Source: Bacteroidales bacterium (GTDB taxonomy: Bacteria; Bacteroidota; Bacteroidia; Bacteroidales; P3). From it: a stretch of 9,554 nt of DNA. How positions within the stretch are numbered: the stretch's first letter is position 1; every line of letters begins with the position of its first letter. The stretch is from NCBI GenBank assembly GCA_031286005.1, contig JAITVC010000135.1:1-9554 (forward strand). Direction: 5' to 3'. The notes below the pieces were generated by a model, which searched no databases, had not been told where the DNA came from, and saw only the letters and a list, made by a program, of their open reading frames with translations. The position numbers and the translations under genes are program-made. Positions 1-6,435 of the stretch are shown one piece after another.

Positions 1-1
1 C

Positions 2-49
2 ACCGATATGCAGATTTTAGATATAAACCGCACCACAACACAACTATGA
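2..49 (+). CDS. 3' end of an upstream gene (partial, unidentified)
   Basis: An open frame enters from the left edge and ends at a TGA (47-49) that overlaps the ATG of the transporter gene in an ATGA arrangement. The visible tail reads TDMQILDINRTTTQL. The overlap is typical of translationally coupled operon genes, and no TAnnTTTG promoter is seen in the first 45 bases. Both points suggest that the transporter is co-transcribed with an upstream gene. Fifteen codons are too few to identify a family, and the frame could be open by chance. Confidence 0.4.
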   Translation, partial: TDMQILDINRTTTQL

Positions 50-936
50 AAACATCTCGCCTTGCCTATCTTTTACCGTTGACATTTGCCGGATTTTGGG
101 GACTAACCTTTGTTTGGTCCGAACAAATTTTAAAAGTGTATCAACCGATTACCATGACATTTATCCGGCTGAGTTTGGCGGCTATTTTCTTGGGTATCTT
201 CATTACCGTTACCGGGAAATGGCAAAAAATGGAACGCCACGATTGGCGGCTGATTTTGCTCATTGCCTTTTGTGAGCCGTTTTTGTATTTCATCGGCGAA
301 TCTTACGGCATCATTCATTCCAGTGCAAGTTTTGCTGCCATTATGGTGGCTTTAATTCCGCTCATCACGCCATTGGGAGCGTGGTTATTTATGGGCATCC
401 GCTCGAAATGGACGGTTTTCGTGGGGTTGGCCATTTCGTTTTGCGGTATTTTATACATGATCTTGGATGGAAGCGGAGCGTTATTAGTGGATATTAAAGG
501 CGTTTTGTTTCTATTGTTGGCGATGTTTTCTTCGGCGGCCTACGCCTTGTGCATTCAGAAAATATCCCACAAATACAATAACTTCACGATTGTGTTTTAC
601 CAAACCACATTGGCAGCCTTGATGTTTCTGCCGTTGTTTTTCGCTTTCGAGTGGCGCGAATTTCAAGCCATTCCGTTCGATTGGGATATTTATAAAAACC
701 TGACCATGTTGGCCATTTGCGGTTCATGCATCGCTTTTGTTTGCTTTGTGGAATCCATCAAACAGCTCGGCGCCGTGAAAACCGTTTTGTTTACCAACCT
801 CATCCCTATCGCCACCGCCATAGGCGCCTATTTCATGCTCAACAAAACGTTTACTTGGCAAGAAGTTATCGGCATTGGTCTGGTTATTTTCGGCTTGCTC
901 ATCTCTCAGATAGAACGGAAGAAGAAGAAAGCATGA
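46..936 (+). CDS. EamA-family (drug/metabolite transporter superfamily) inner-membrane permease
   Basis: This 296-residue protein is almost entirely hydrophobic, with about ten predicted membrane helices in two similar halves (roughly residues 5-140 and 148-290). That is the usual size and two-EamA-repeat design of DMT-superfamily exporters. The N-terminus has the family's first-helix pattern (GFWGLTFVWSEQ) and the protein ends in a short basic cytoplasmic tail (ERKKKKA). Members move small metabolites or amino acids across the inner membrane, usually as exporters; the substrate cannot be read from sequence. ATG 46 is the first start in frame and overlaps the stop of the frame before it, suggesting coupling to an upstream gene. 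Transcription probably stops at the hairpin at 1160-1204. The family call is firm and the substrate unknown. Confidence 0.9.
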   Translation: MKTSRLAYLLPLTFAGFWGLTFVWSEQILKVYQPITMTFIRLSLAAIFLGIFITVTGKWQKMERHDWRLILLIAFCEPFLYFIGESYGIIHSSASFAAIMVALIPLITPLGAWLFMGIRSKWTVFVGLAISFCGILYMILDGSGALLVDIKGVLFLLLAMFSSAAYALCIQKISHKYNNFTIVFYQTTLAALMFLPLFFAFEWREFQAIPFDWDIYKNLTMLAICGSCIAFVCFVESIKQLGAVKTVLFTNLIPIATAIGAYFMLNKTFTWQEVIGIGLVIFGLLISQIERKKKKA

Positions 937-941
937 ACGGC

Positions 942-1153
942 CAAGTAAAAAACACCATCAGTCAAGTAAAAAACACCATCCATCAAGTTAAAAACGCCGA
1001 TACGTCAAGCAAAAAGCACCATTTTTTTAGTTCCGAGCACAAATGTTCAAGTTAAAAGCATGGATTTTCTCACAAAAAACACGAATATCCAAGCAAAAAA
1101 ACACAATTTTTCGGTTAAAAAGCACAAACGTTCAAGTTAAAAGCATGAATTTT
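942..1153 (+). repeat. Degenerate 21-bp tandem repeat array
   Basis: About ten units follow a 21-bp period, starting near 942, 963, 984, 1006, 1027 (very decayed), 1048, 1069, 1090, 1112 and 1133. The best units read CAAGTTAAAAGCATGAATTT or CAAGTAAAAAACACCATC. Two units, at 984 and 1090, are 22 bp long, which shifts the reading frame. Because 21 is a multiple of three, stretches read as heptapeptide repeats (QVKNTIS, QVKNTIH, then LKSTN and VQVKSMN). A 40-codon frame from ATG 933 overlaps the transporter stop, but the frame breaks look more like a minisatellite than a gene. The array fills most of the 937-1277 gap, in which I see no convincing gene. Confidence 0.8.
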
Positions 1154-1159
1154 CTCACA

Positions 1160-1204
1160 AAAAAGGAGGAATTCGTCGCTTTTTGCGAGAAATTCCTCCT
1201 TTTT
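1160..1204. terminator. Strong bidirectional intrinsic terminator between convergent genes
   Basis: The arms AAAAAGGAGGAATT (1160-1173) and AATTCCTCCTTTTT (1191-1204) pair perfectly over 14 bp. After a two-base mismatch, four more pairs (TCGC 1176-1179 with GCGA 1185-1188) close a TTTTT loop. The T-run on one side and A-run on the other let it act in both directions. It lies between the rightward transporter and the leftward LRR protein gene. Confidence 0.85.
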
Positions 1205-1277
1205 GGGTTGTTTCCGCCTGCGCACATGTGGAAACCGTTCGCGCAGTTCGTCGTAATCTATTTGAAATCTCTCAAGT

Positions 1278-3335
1278 TTATTTCTTCACAAACTTCGCCG
1301 TTTGAGTTCCGATTTTTACAACATAGATGCCTGCCGACAAATGCGAAACGTTTATCGTTGTTGTGCCGTTTGTAGCACGAGCTTCTTTTACCATGCGGCC
1401 ATACACGTCGTAAATCATCACATTGTCAATTGCCAATTCGACATTGTCAATTCTCAATTCATTCTCTACCGGGTTAGGATAAATCCGCAGTGCATTTTCC
1501 TGCAAATGTTCTGCAATACTTGAATTGCTCGCCACGGTTACCTTGCAGGTATCTGTAAAGTCGCCATCCTCTGTGGTTACGATAATCATGGCCGTACCCG
1601 CAGCCACAGCCGTTACCAAGCCCGTTGTTTCGTTCACGGTGGCAACCGTAGTGTCGCTGCTGCTAAACGTTACCGTTTGGTTGGTGGCCTCATCCGGCAA
1701 AACCGTTGCTACAAGAGTTTCGGTGCTGTCAACATGTAGCGAAAGTTCACTTTTATTGAGGCTTACGCCCATTACAGGCTGCGTTACCGTTACCTCGCAC
1801 TCGTCAGTAAAGCCACCTTCATAAGTGCTTGCTGTAATTACGGCTGTACCTTCGGATACCGCCGTTACTACACCCGCAGCATCTACTGTGGCAACTGCAG
1901 GATTACTGCTGCTGAATGTTACAATTTGGTTGGTCGCTGTGTCTGGAGTAACGGTAGCAACAAGGGTTGCAACACTGTCAACTTTCAGTGAAAGCGAAAC
2001 CTCATTAAACGTAACACTTTCAACGGAAACTATCGCCTTAATTGTCCTAGAGCTCCACCCACTAGCGGCTTTGTAAGCATCTACCGAAGCAGCGGGTACG
2101 TAGATGGTTGTTTTACCTGTCGGTGTCGCAAAACCCAACCCACCGGAAGCAACTGTTGGTGGTGTTGCTGTGTAACTGATAAATTTGGTCATTGCCCTAT
2201 TATAGTAAAAAGCATAGCTCTCAATTGCAGTTACCGAATCGCCAATAATAACGGTATTCACACTATCATTATAATAACAAATACCTGACGGGATAGAAGT
2301 TATCGAATTGGGAATGGCAATAGAGGTCAATCCCATACAGTACGCAAAATTATAGGCCCCAATTGTAGTTACCGAGTTTGGAATGGTAACAGAACGCAGA
2401 CTGTCATTACCGTAAAAAGCATAAATTTTGGTTTCAATTACCGAATCGGAAATGATATAAGAAGTTTCTGTTTTCCCGGCGGGATAAAGCCACAACGTTT
2501 TTTTATTCTTAGTGAACAGTACTCCGTCTTCACTCGAAAAATAGGAATTATCCTGCGCAACATCAGTAGAAATCAGTTTATCAGCAGAATAAAAAACATT
2601 ATCATTTATTATTATAACCGACTTGGGAATGGTAATAGAAGTCAGATTAGAGTAAGCGAAAGCATAGGTTTGGAGTGTTGTTACCGATTCGGGAATAGTA
2701 TAAGTTGTTTCGGGTTTGGCTATAGGATATACTCTTAGTTGTGTTTTGTCTTTGTTGAACAGCACACCGTCTTCGGTCGATAAATAAGGATTGTCCGGCG
2801 AAACATTAAAGGAAATCAAACTACGGCATCGGAGAAAAGCATCAGACGGAGGTGTACTCATCTTCTTGCCAATGGTAACAGAAGTTAGACCTTCACAGTA
2901 TCTAAAAGCCCCCGATGACAACCCTGTTACCGAATCGGGGATGGTAACGGATGTCAAACTTTTACAGCCGTCAAAAGCAAAAGGTCCAAACGCAAGTAAC
3001 GATTCGGGAAAGCTTACATCTGTTAAATTCATAAAGTCAGCAAAATCGTAATACCCAATTGTTGTAATTCCTTCTCCAACAGTTAAATGCTTAAGCGAAT
3101 CGCGCAAGTGGTTCCAAGGCATAGATGTCCTGCTGTCAAAATTCGGCATACGCACACTGCCGTCGTTATCGGTACAGGTAACGCTAAGGCTACTGTCGGC
3201 GGGGGTGTATTCCCAGTGGATAGAGTCGCCGATGTTGCCGCTGTTTTGGGCTACTGTTTTGCTCGAAAGAGCCATTGCTGAGAGGCAGATTGCCGTGGCA
3301 ACCACATTCCTCAAGTTAAAATACGTTTTTAACAT
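1278..3335 (-). CDS. Secreted BspA-type leucine-rich-repeat protein with two Ig-like (Big_2) domains and T9SS sorting domain
   Basis: This 685-residue cell-surface or secreted protein has four parts. Residues 1-30 form a signal peptide ending in TVAQ. Residues ~80-425 hold LRR_5/BspA-type repeats with the recurring pattern LTSVTIPDSVTxIxxxAF, interrupted twice by a block containing YxSxEDGVLF (near 184 and 265). Residues ~438-520 and ~521-602 are two similar Big_2 Ig-like domains, each with the family pattern TNQxVTFSSS…VATV…GLVTAV. Residues ~616-685 form a T9SS type A sorting domain (RIYPNPVENEL…IYDVYGRMV…LSAGIYVVKI…KFVKK). Such proteins cross the outer membrane through the Por machinery and often mediate adhesion; the ligand is unknown. 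The sorting domain contains a 21-bp DNA repeat (1420-1461). A TACCTTTG promoter lies about 70 bp upstream of the start. The gene lies behind the AraC-like regulator on the same strand but is probably a separate unit. Confidence 0.93.
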   Translation of the reverse strand: MLKTYFNLRNVVATAICLSAMALSSKTVAQNSGNIGDSIHWEYTPADSSLSVTCTDNDGSVRMPNFDSRTSMPWNHLRDSLKHLTVGEGITTIGYYDFADFMNLTDVSFPESLLAFGPFAFDGCKSLTSVTIPDSVTGLSSGAFRYCEGLTSVTIGKKMSTPPSDAFLRCRSLISFNVSPDNPYLSTEDGVLFNKDKTQLRVYPIAKPETTYTIPESVTTLQTYAFAYSNLTSITIPKSVIIINDNVFYSADKLISTDVAQDNSYFSSEDGVLFTKNKKTLWLYPAGKTETSYIISDSVIETKIYAFYGNDSLRSVTIPNSVTTIGAYNFAYCMGLTSIAIPNSITSIPSGICYYNDSVNTVIIGDSVTAIESYAFYYNRAMTKFISYTATPPTVASGGLGFATPTGKTTIYVPAASVDAYKAASGWSSRTIKAIVSVESVTFNEVSLSLKVDSVATLVATVTPDTATNQIVTFSSSNPAVATVDAAGVVTAVSEGTAVITASTYEGGFTDECEVTVTQPVMGVSLNKSELSLHVDSTETLVATVLPDEATNQTVTFSSSDTTVATVNETTGLVTAVAAGTAMIIVTTEDGDFTDTCKVTVASNSSIAEHLQENALRIYPNPVENELRIDNVELAIDNVMIYDVYGRMVKEARATNGTTTINVSHLSAGIYVVKIGTQTAKFVKK
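1420..1461 (-). repeat. Two-unit 21-bp tandem repeat inside the T9SS sorting domain
   Basis: Two consecutive 21-bp units (1420-1440 and 1441-1461) both begin ACATTGTCAATT and differ at only a few positions. On the coding strand they encode RIDNVEL-AIDNVMI, a heptad duplication just after the conserved YPNPVENEL strand of the sorting domain. The insertion keeps the frame, so the domain remains readable. Confidence 0.85.
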
Positions 3336-3402
3336 AAAAAAGAAATTTGAATTAAATTATGAAATGATTTATTGTATGTTCTGCCGTTTGTTTTTGGGCG
3401 TG

Positions 3403-3410
3403 CAAAGGTA
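3403..3410 (-). promoter_or_regulatory. Bacteroidota -7 promoter element of the LRR protein gene
   Basis: On the minus strand this reads TACCTTTG, matching TAnnTTTG, about 67 bp before the ATG at 3335. No good TTTG -33 box is seen at the usual distance. The implied leader is about 60 nt, A/T-rich, without a Shine-Dalgarno. Confidence 0.6.
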
Positions 3411-3434
3411 CAACAATTTCGTCGTTAATTCACC

Positions 3435-3476
3435 TTGAAAACGTCAATTTCGGCTTTGGAAACGTCAAAAATATGG
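3435..3476. repeat. Two-unit degenerate 21-bp direct repeat
   Basis: TTGAAAACGTCAATTTCGGCT (3435-3455) and the following 21 bases starting TTGGAAACGTCAAAAAT share the core TTGRAAACGTCAA at an exact 21-bp spacing. On the minus strand it reads as heptads (DVSKAEI, DVFKVN). It lies upstream of the LRR gene promoter and downstream of the regulator gene. Confidence 0.6.
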
Positions 3477-3483
3477 GGGATGG

Positions 3484-3524
3484 GGTGGCTGGGTGCGAGG
3501 GACGGGGTGGTGAACCCAGCCACC
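3484..3524. terminator. GC-rich hairpin downstream of the regulator gene (possible terminator or REP-like element)
   Basis: GGTGGCTGGGT (3484-3494) and ACCCAGCCACC (3514-3524) form a perfect 11-bp stem with a 19-nt loop, 18 bp after the stop of the leftward regulator gene. The block is markedly GC-rich against AT-rich surroundings. On the minus strand the stem is followed by CCATCCCCCATATTTTT, so the T-run is not directly adjacent. A terminator role is plausible, but a REP-like repeat is equally possible. Confidence 0.5.
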
Positions 3525-3541
3525 TTGTACCCCGTTACCCA

Positions 3542-4645
3542 TTACTGCCGATAGGCAGTAAGCGTTTGGCCGGTAACTTTCTTAAATTGAATAGAAAAAT
3601 CATCGCAGTTCTTGTATCCCACCTGTTCGGCAAGTTGCCAGCGTTCCATGTTCGGATTTTCAAGCAACAGGCGTTTGGCCTCCTCAATCCGCAAACCGTT
3701 TATCCATTCACGGAACGTTTTTTGTTCATATTGATTAATGTATGCCGAAAGATAAGACCGGTTGGTACCAATCTGTACAGCCATATCTTTAATCGTGATA
3801 CCTTGTTTGATGTATTGCCTGTGGGCCACCCATTGCCTTATCCGACCTTCCAAAGCCGAAACAGACTCACTTAAAGAATACTCAGGCAAAGATTCGTCTG
3901 CGCTTTCATCTTCCGGCTCTTCTCTCAACGCTTCTTCTATTTTATTGAAGATAAAAGCATAATTAACAAACCGAATAGCAAAATGCACATAAAATGCCAA
4001 ACAAGCCAACGAAGCCACAAGCCCGAACCACAGCGACGGGAAAATAGATAGGATCAACGCCATCAGTCCAATTACAAAAGCCGAAGCAAAAGAAAACTTT
4101 ACCCAGCGTATCCGTTCTGCCTCTCTGTCGGAAAAATAGTTGTTTAGTTCGCACAAGCAGTTGCCGTAAAGGTTCACAAATAGAAACGTGTAACGCACCA
4201 ATTGAAATAAATAAAACGCCGTGTAGAAACCAACAAAATAATAGATAGCCACCTCGCCTGTGAAATAAAAAAACAGTCCCAAAACAATCAGCAGACTGAT
4301 CAGAACGATTTCTCTAACCACACGTTTTCGGGTCATATAGGTGGTATTAATCAGCGAAACTATTGCAAACGTAAACAAAAAAGCCTGCACCGAAGCAATA
4401 ATCAGCGTTATCAATCTAAGCAGCAACGAATGGTCTACGTCCTGCACGTCCGACAGTTCCGCCATATATTCAAAGCCATTAGCCAGCCCGAAAAAGATAT
4501 ACGTAAACGCCATAGCCTTTGCCGCATTCCGGTATGCACCCAACTTCGGACTATCAGACACGTTTAAGAACAAGTACATAAGCCCAAGCGCAACCATGGT
4601 TACAGCGAGGATAAGTAGATTAAGGGTATAGATTTGTTGGATCAT
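3542..4645 (-). CDS. Membrane-embedded AraC-family transcriptional regulator
   Basis: This 367-residue protein joins an N-terminal membrane region to a cytoplasmic DNA-binding domain. About seven hydrophobic helices lie at residues ~7-27, 43-60, 77-99, 112-130, 134-155, 183-203 and 206-228. An acidic linker (~238-262) follows, then an AraC/HTH_18 domain at ~268-367 with both helix-turn-helix parts: the first around IKDMAVQIGTNRSYLSAYIN and the second around WQLAEQVGYKNCDDFSIQFK, ending TGQTLTAYRQ. In Bacteroidota such proteins couple a membrane sensor directly to transcription; the signal is unknown. I place the start at ATG 4645 (MIQQIYTLN) rather than the longer frame from 4708. The TATCTTTG promoter box lies inside that extension, and the extra 21 residues precede a natural membrane N-terminus. 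The gene is divergent from the propeller gene at 4862, its most likely target. Confidence 0.88.
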   Translation of the reverse strand: MIQQIYTLNLLILAVTMVALGLMYLFLNVSDSPKLGAYRNAAKAMAFTYIFFGLANGFEYMAELSDVQDVDHSLLLRLITLIIASVQAFLFTFAIVSLINTTYMTRKRVVREIVLISLLIVLGLFFYFTGEVAIYYFVGFYTAFYLFQLVRYTFLFVNLYGNCLCELNNYFSDREAERIRWVKFSFASAFVIGLMALILSIFPSLWFGLVASLACLAFYVHFAIRFVNYAFIFNKIEEALREEPEDESADESLPEYSLSESVSALEGRIRQWVAHRQYIKQGITIKDMAVQIGTNRSYLSAYINQYEQKTFREWINGLRIEEAKRLLLENPNMERWQLAEQVGYKNCDDFSIQFKKVTGQTLTAYRQ

Positions 4646-4663
4646 GTTTGGCAGATTTTTTTG

Positions 4664-4671
4664 CAAAGATA
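4664..4671 (-). promoter_or_regulatory. -7 promoter element of the regulator gene
   Basis: Minus strand TATCTTTG, 18 bp before the chosen start codon at 4645, so the mRNA leader is only about 13 nt. It lies in a 24-bp segment (4655-4678) whose exact inverted copy carries the divergent propeller promoter. The box sits inside the alternative longer frame, which is why that frame was shortened. Confidence 0.75.
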
Positions 4672-4722
4672 CGAAAAATTGCAAAAATTTACTAACGTCT
4701 TTACGCAATAAAAAAACGAATT

Positions 4723-4739
4723 CCTGACATTTTGTCAGG
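4723..4739. promoter_or_regulatory. Operator-like dyad between divergent promoters
   Basis: CCTGACATTTTGTCAGG is a 17-bp dyad with perfect 7-bp arms and a 3-bp centre. It lies about 50 bp upstream of the regulator's -7 box and about 85 bp upstream of the propeller's. Its size suits a dimeric DNA-binding protein. The adjacent AraC-like regulator is a candidate, although AraC proteins more often bind direct repeats, so another regulator is possible. Confidence 0.5.
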
Positions 4740-4822
4740 TTGCCGTAGTTCCAAAATTAAGCCGTAATGAACTTCGTTGAGACCTAATCACTATTAACCA
4801 TCTTCAATTGCTATTTTTTTCG

Positions 4823-4830
4823 TATCTTTG
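4823..4830 (+). promoter_or_regulatory. -7 promoter element of the first propeller gene
   Basis: TATCTTTG ends 31 bp before the ATG at 4862, giving a leader of about 25 nt (A-rich, no Shine-Dalgarno). No clear TTTG -33 box is present, which fits a promoter that needs an activator. Confidence 0.75.
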
Positions 4831-4861
4831 CAAAAAAATTCTCTAACAAAAAATAAATCTT

Positions 4862-6073
4862 ATGAAATCAATCTATTTATTCGCGCTTATGTGTGCTGTA
4901 TTCTCGCTATCGGCACAAAACACAACCATTCAATGGCGAAACGATCGCACCGGAATTTACAACGAAAAAGGTTTACTTACCTCATGGCCGGCCAATGGCC
5001 CTGAATTGCTTTGGTCTTTCGAGGGTTTGAACGAAGGGCACTCGTCGGTGGCTATTGATGCGAACAAAATTTACGTTACCGGCATGACCGGAGATGTTGG
5101 CAATCTCTATGTGTTCGACTTGGCCGGAAAACTGTTGAACAAAAAAGAATACGGCAAGGAATGGGCCGAAAGTTATAACGGCACTCGTGGCACGGCTACC
5201 ATTAATGATGGAAAACTGTATATTTTTTCGGGTACGGGGCAGTTGGTTTGTTTAAATCAAAACTCGTTGGACATTCTTTGGACAAAAAGTATTATCAATG
5301 ATTTCGGCGGCTCCAATATCCAGTGGGGTGTGAACGAATCACCTCTCGTTGTTGGCGATAAAGTGATTCTTTCTGTAGGCGGAAAAGAGCATAATGTGGT
5401 TGCCTTGAATAAAAATGACGGCACACTGATTTGGTCTTGTCCGGGCGAAGGCGATCTCTCCGCTTATTGCTCGCCGCTTTATGTGAGCGATCAGCAAGTG
5501 CCGCAAATTGTAACCATGACGGCCAATCATATTTTGGGCATTGATATTTCTAACGGAAAAAAACTTTGGTCGTTTGAAAATAAAAACCGGCACTCCGTTC
5601 ACGCCAATACGCCGGTTTATGGCGGTGACAATATGCTGCTTTGCACCAGTGGCTACGGCAAAGGTTCTACCATGCTTCGCTTGGCCAACGGCGGACGTGC
5701 AGTGGAAAAGGTGTGGGAATCCGCAGAATTAGATTCCAGAATGGGTGCGATGGTTAAAATTGGAAATTATGCTTATGGCTCCGGGGATGCCAATAAATTC
5801 TGGTTTTGCGTGGACTGGAAAACAGGCAAAATTACATACAAAGATAAATCCATCGCAGAAGGCGTAACCATTGCCGACGATGGAATGCTCTATTGCTACT
5901 CCAATCGTGGCGAAATGGCCTTAGTGAAAGCTACGCCCGAAAAATTTGACATGGTAAGCAAGTTTAAGATTACCTTAGGTACCGACCAACATTGGGCGCA
6001 TCCGGTGATTTATCAAGGGGTATTGTATGTTCGGCATGGGGATGCGTTGATGGCGTACAAAATTAAAAATTAA
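4862..6073 (+). CDS. Secreted PQQ-type beta-propeller repeat protein (paralogue 1)
   Basis: This 403-residue protein has an N-terminal signal peptide (residues 1-19, ending LSAQ) and a body of propeller blades. The blades are marked by recurring strand-tryptophan motifs: ELLWSFEG (~47), LDILWTKS, GTLIWSCPG, GKKLWSFEN and VEKVWESAE. This is the PQQ_2/BamB-like fold, built of about seven or eight blades. It has no lipobox cysteine after the signal, so it is not a BamB lipoprotein and is more likely soluble in the periplasm or exported. The PQQ-like fold does not prove that a cofactor is bound or that the protein is an enzyme. A paralogue of nearly the same length lies at 8073-9281, and both end RHGDALMAYKIK. 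The gene is divergent from the membrane AraC-like regulator. The cellular role is unknown. Confidence 0.88.
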   Translation: MKSIYLFALMCAVFSLSAQNTTIQWRNDRTGIYNEKGLLTSWPANGPELLWSFEGLNEGHSSVAIDANKIYVTGMTGDVGNLYVFDLAGKLLNKKEYGKEWAESYNGTRGTATINDGKLYIFSGTGQLVCLNQNSLDILWTKSIINDFGGSNIQWGVNESPLVVGDKVILSVGGKEHNVVALNKNDGTLIWSCPGEGDLSAYCSPLYVSDQQVPQIVTMTANHILGIDISNGKKLWSFENKNRHSVHANTPVYGGDNMLLCTSGYGKGSTMLRLANGGRAVEKVWESAELDSRMGAMVKIGNYAYGSGDANKFWFCVDWKTGKITYKDKSIAEGVTIADDGMLYCYSNRGEMALVKATPEKFDMVSKFKITLGTDQHWAHPVIYQGVLYVRHGDALMAYKIKN

Positions 6074-6082
6074 GATAAATCA

Positions 6083-6109
6083 TTATTTACAGACTTAAAT
6101 TGTAAATAA
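6083..6109. promoter_or_regulatory. Dyad just upstream of the antitoxin promoter
   Basis: TTATTTACA (6083-6091) and TGTAAATAA (6101-6109) are perfect 9-bp inverted arms around a 9-bp spacer, ending 4 bp before the -7 box TATATTTG. It covers the -33 region of the nucleotidyltransferase gene, where an autoregulatory operator would be expected. It could instead be the transcript end of the propeller gene, but no T-run follows. Confidence 0.5.
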
Positions 6110-6113
6110 CTCG

Positions 6114-6121
6114 TATATTTG
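6114..6121 (+). promoter_or_regulatory. -7 promoter element of the MNT-type antitoxin gene
   Basis: TATATTTG matches TAnnTTTG and ends 17 bp before ATG 6139, so the leader is about 11 nt. Confidence 0.7.
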
Positions 6122-6138
6122 TAGAAAATTAAATTATT

Positions 6139-6435
6139 ATGGAAACAAAATCGAATATAGTATCAAATTTGAGGCAGATCAAACCTCAATTGGTTTCAAT
6201 AGGTGTTTCTAATATCGGATTGTTTGGGTCTGTTGTAAAATCAATGGCAACAGAAAATAGTGATATTGATATTTTGCTCGATTTTGAGCCTCAAAAAGAA
6301 ACGTATTTGAATTATTTGGCAAGTTGTGAATTGCTGGAAAGCACATTTCGCAACGAGCACTTGGATATTGTTACAAAAAATGGATTAAGTCCGCATATTG
6401 GAAAATATATTTTAAATGAAGTTGAATATGTCTAA
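6139..6435 (+). CDS. mntA: MntA-like minimal nucleotidyltransferase (antitoxin of a HEPN/MNT system)
   Basis: This 98-residue protein is full length for the family. It carries the minimal nucleotidyltransferase signature GSX10DXD exactly: Gly30-Ser31, ten residues, Asp42-Ile-Asp44. A third catalytic Asp76 lies in the strand HLDIV. In characterised HEPN/MNT pairs such a protein neutralises the HEPN ribonuclease by attaching AMP to a tyrosine of the toxin. The normal partner gene should start at the ATG (6428) that overlaps this gene's stop, but only a fragment of it remains (6438-6515). The antitoxin therefore appears to be an orphan with all catalytic residues kept. It has its own TATATTTG promoter and an upstream dyad. 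The sequence is more AT-rich than the flanking propeller genes, consistent with acquisition. Confidence 0.87.
   Translation: METKSNIVSNLRQIKPQLVSIGVSNIGLFGSVVKSMATENSDIDILLDFEPQKETYLNYLASCELLESTFRNEHLDIVTKNGLSPHIGKYILNEVEYV

Larger units (their letters stand above)
4655..4839. repeat. 24-bp perfect inverted repeat carrying two divergent promoters
   Basis: Positions 4655-4678 and 4816-4839 are exact reverse complements over 24 bp. Each holds the core CGTATCTTTGCAAAAAAA, that is the -7 box and the start-site region of its gene. The arms are 137 bp apart. Part of the similarity is A/T homopolymer, but the identical flanks around both boxes go beyond the consensus. Confidence 0.8.

Noticed and set aside
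717..1055. 112-codon plus-strand frame across the end of the transporter and the repeat array
   Set aside because: Most of it is an off-frame shadow of the transporter gene; only the last 40 codons (from 933) lie in the repeats, and frame-breaking units argue against a gene.
942..1153. CRISPR array
   Set aside because: Units are contiguous and 21 bp long, without unique spacers, and no cas gene is nearby.
1043..1375. 110-codon plus-strand frame through the repeat array, terminator and the end of the LRR gene
   Set aside because: It runs through a clear terminator hairpin and into the antisense of a confident gene; its openness follows from the 21-bp period.
1825..2076. Plus-strand frames inside the LRR protein region (e.g. 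1525-1824, 1825-2076, 2791-3051)
   Set aside because: They are antisense shadows of a repetitive, compositionally biased gene with a signal peptide, domains and sorting signal on the minus strand.
4646..4708. 21-residue N-terminal extension of the AraC-like regulator
   Set aside because: The TATCTTTG promoter element lies inside it, so it should not be in the mRNA; MIQQIYTLN is a natural start.
4862..6073. BamB outer-membrane assembly lipoprotein or PQQ-dependent dehydrogenase
   Set aside because: There is no lipobox cysteine after the signal peptide, and no catalytic or PQQ-binding residues of alcohol dehydrogenases could be recognised; only the propeller fold is supported.
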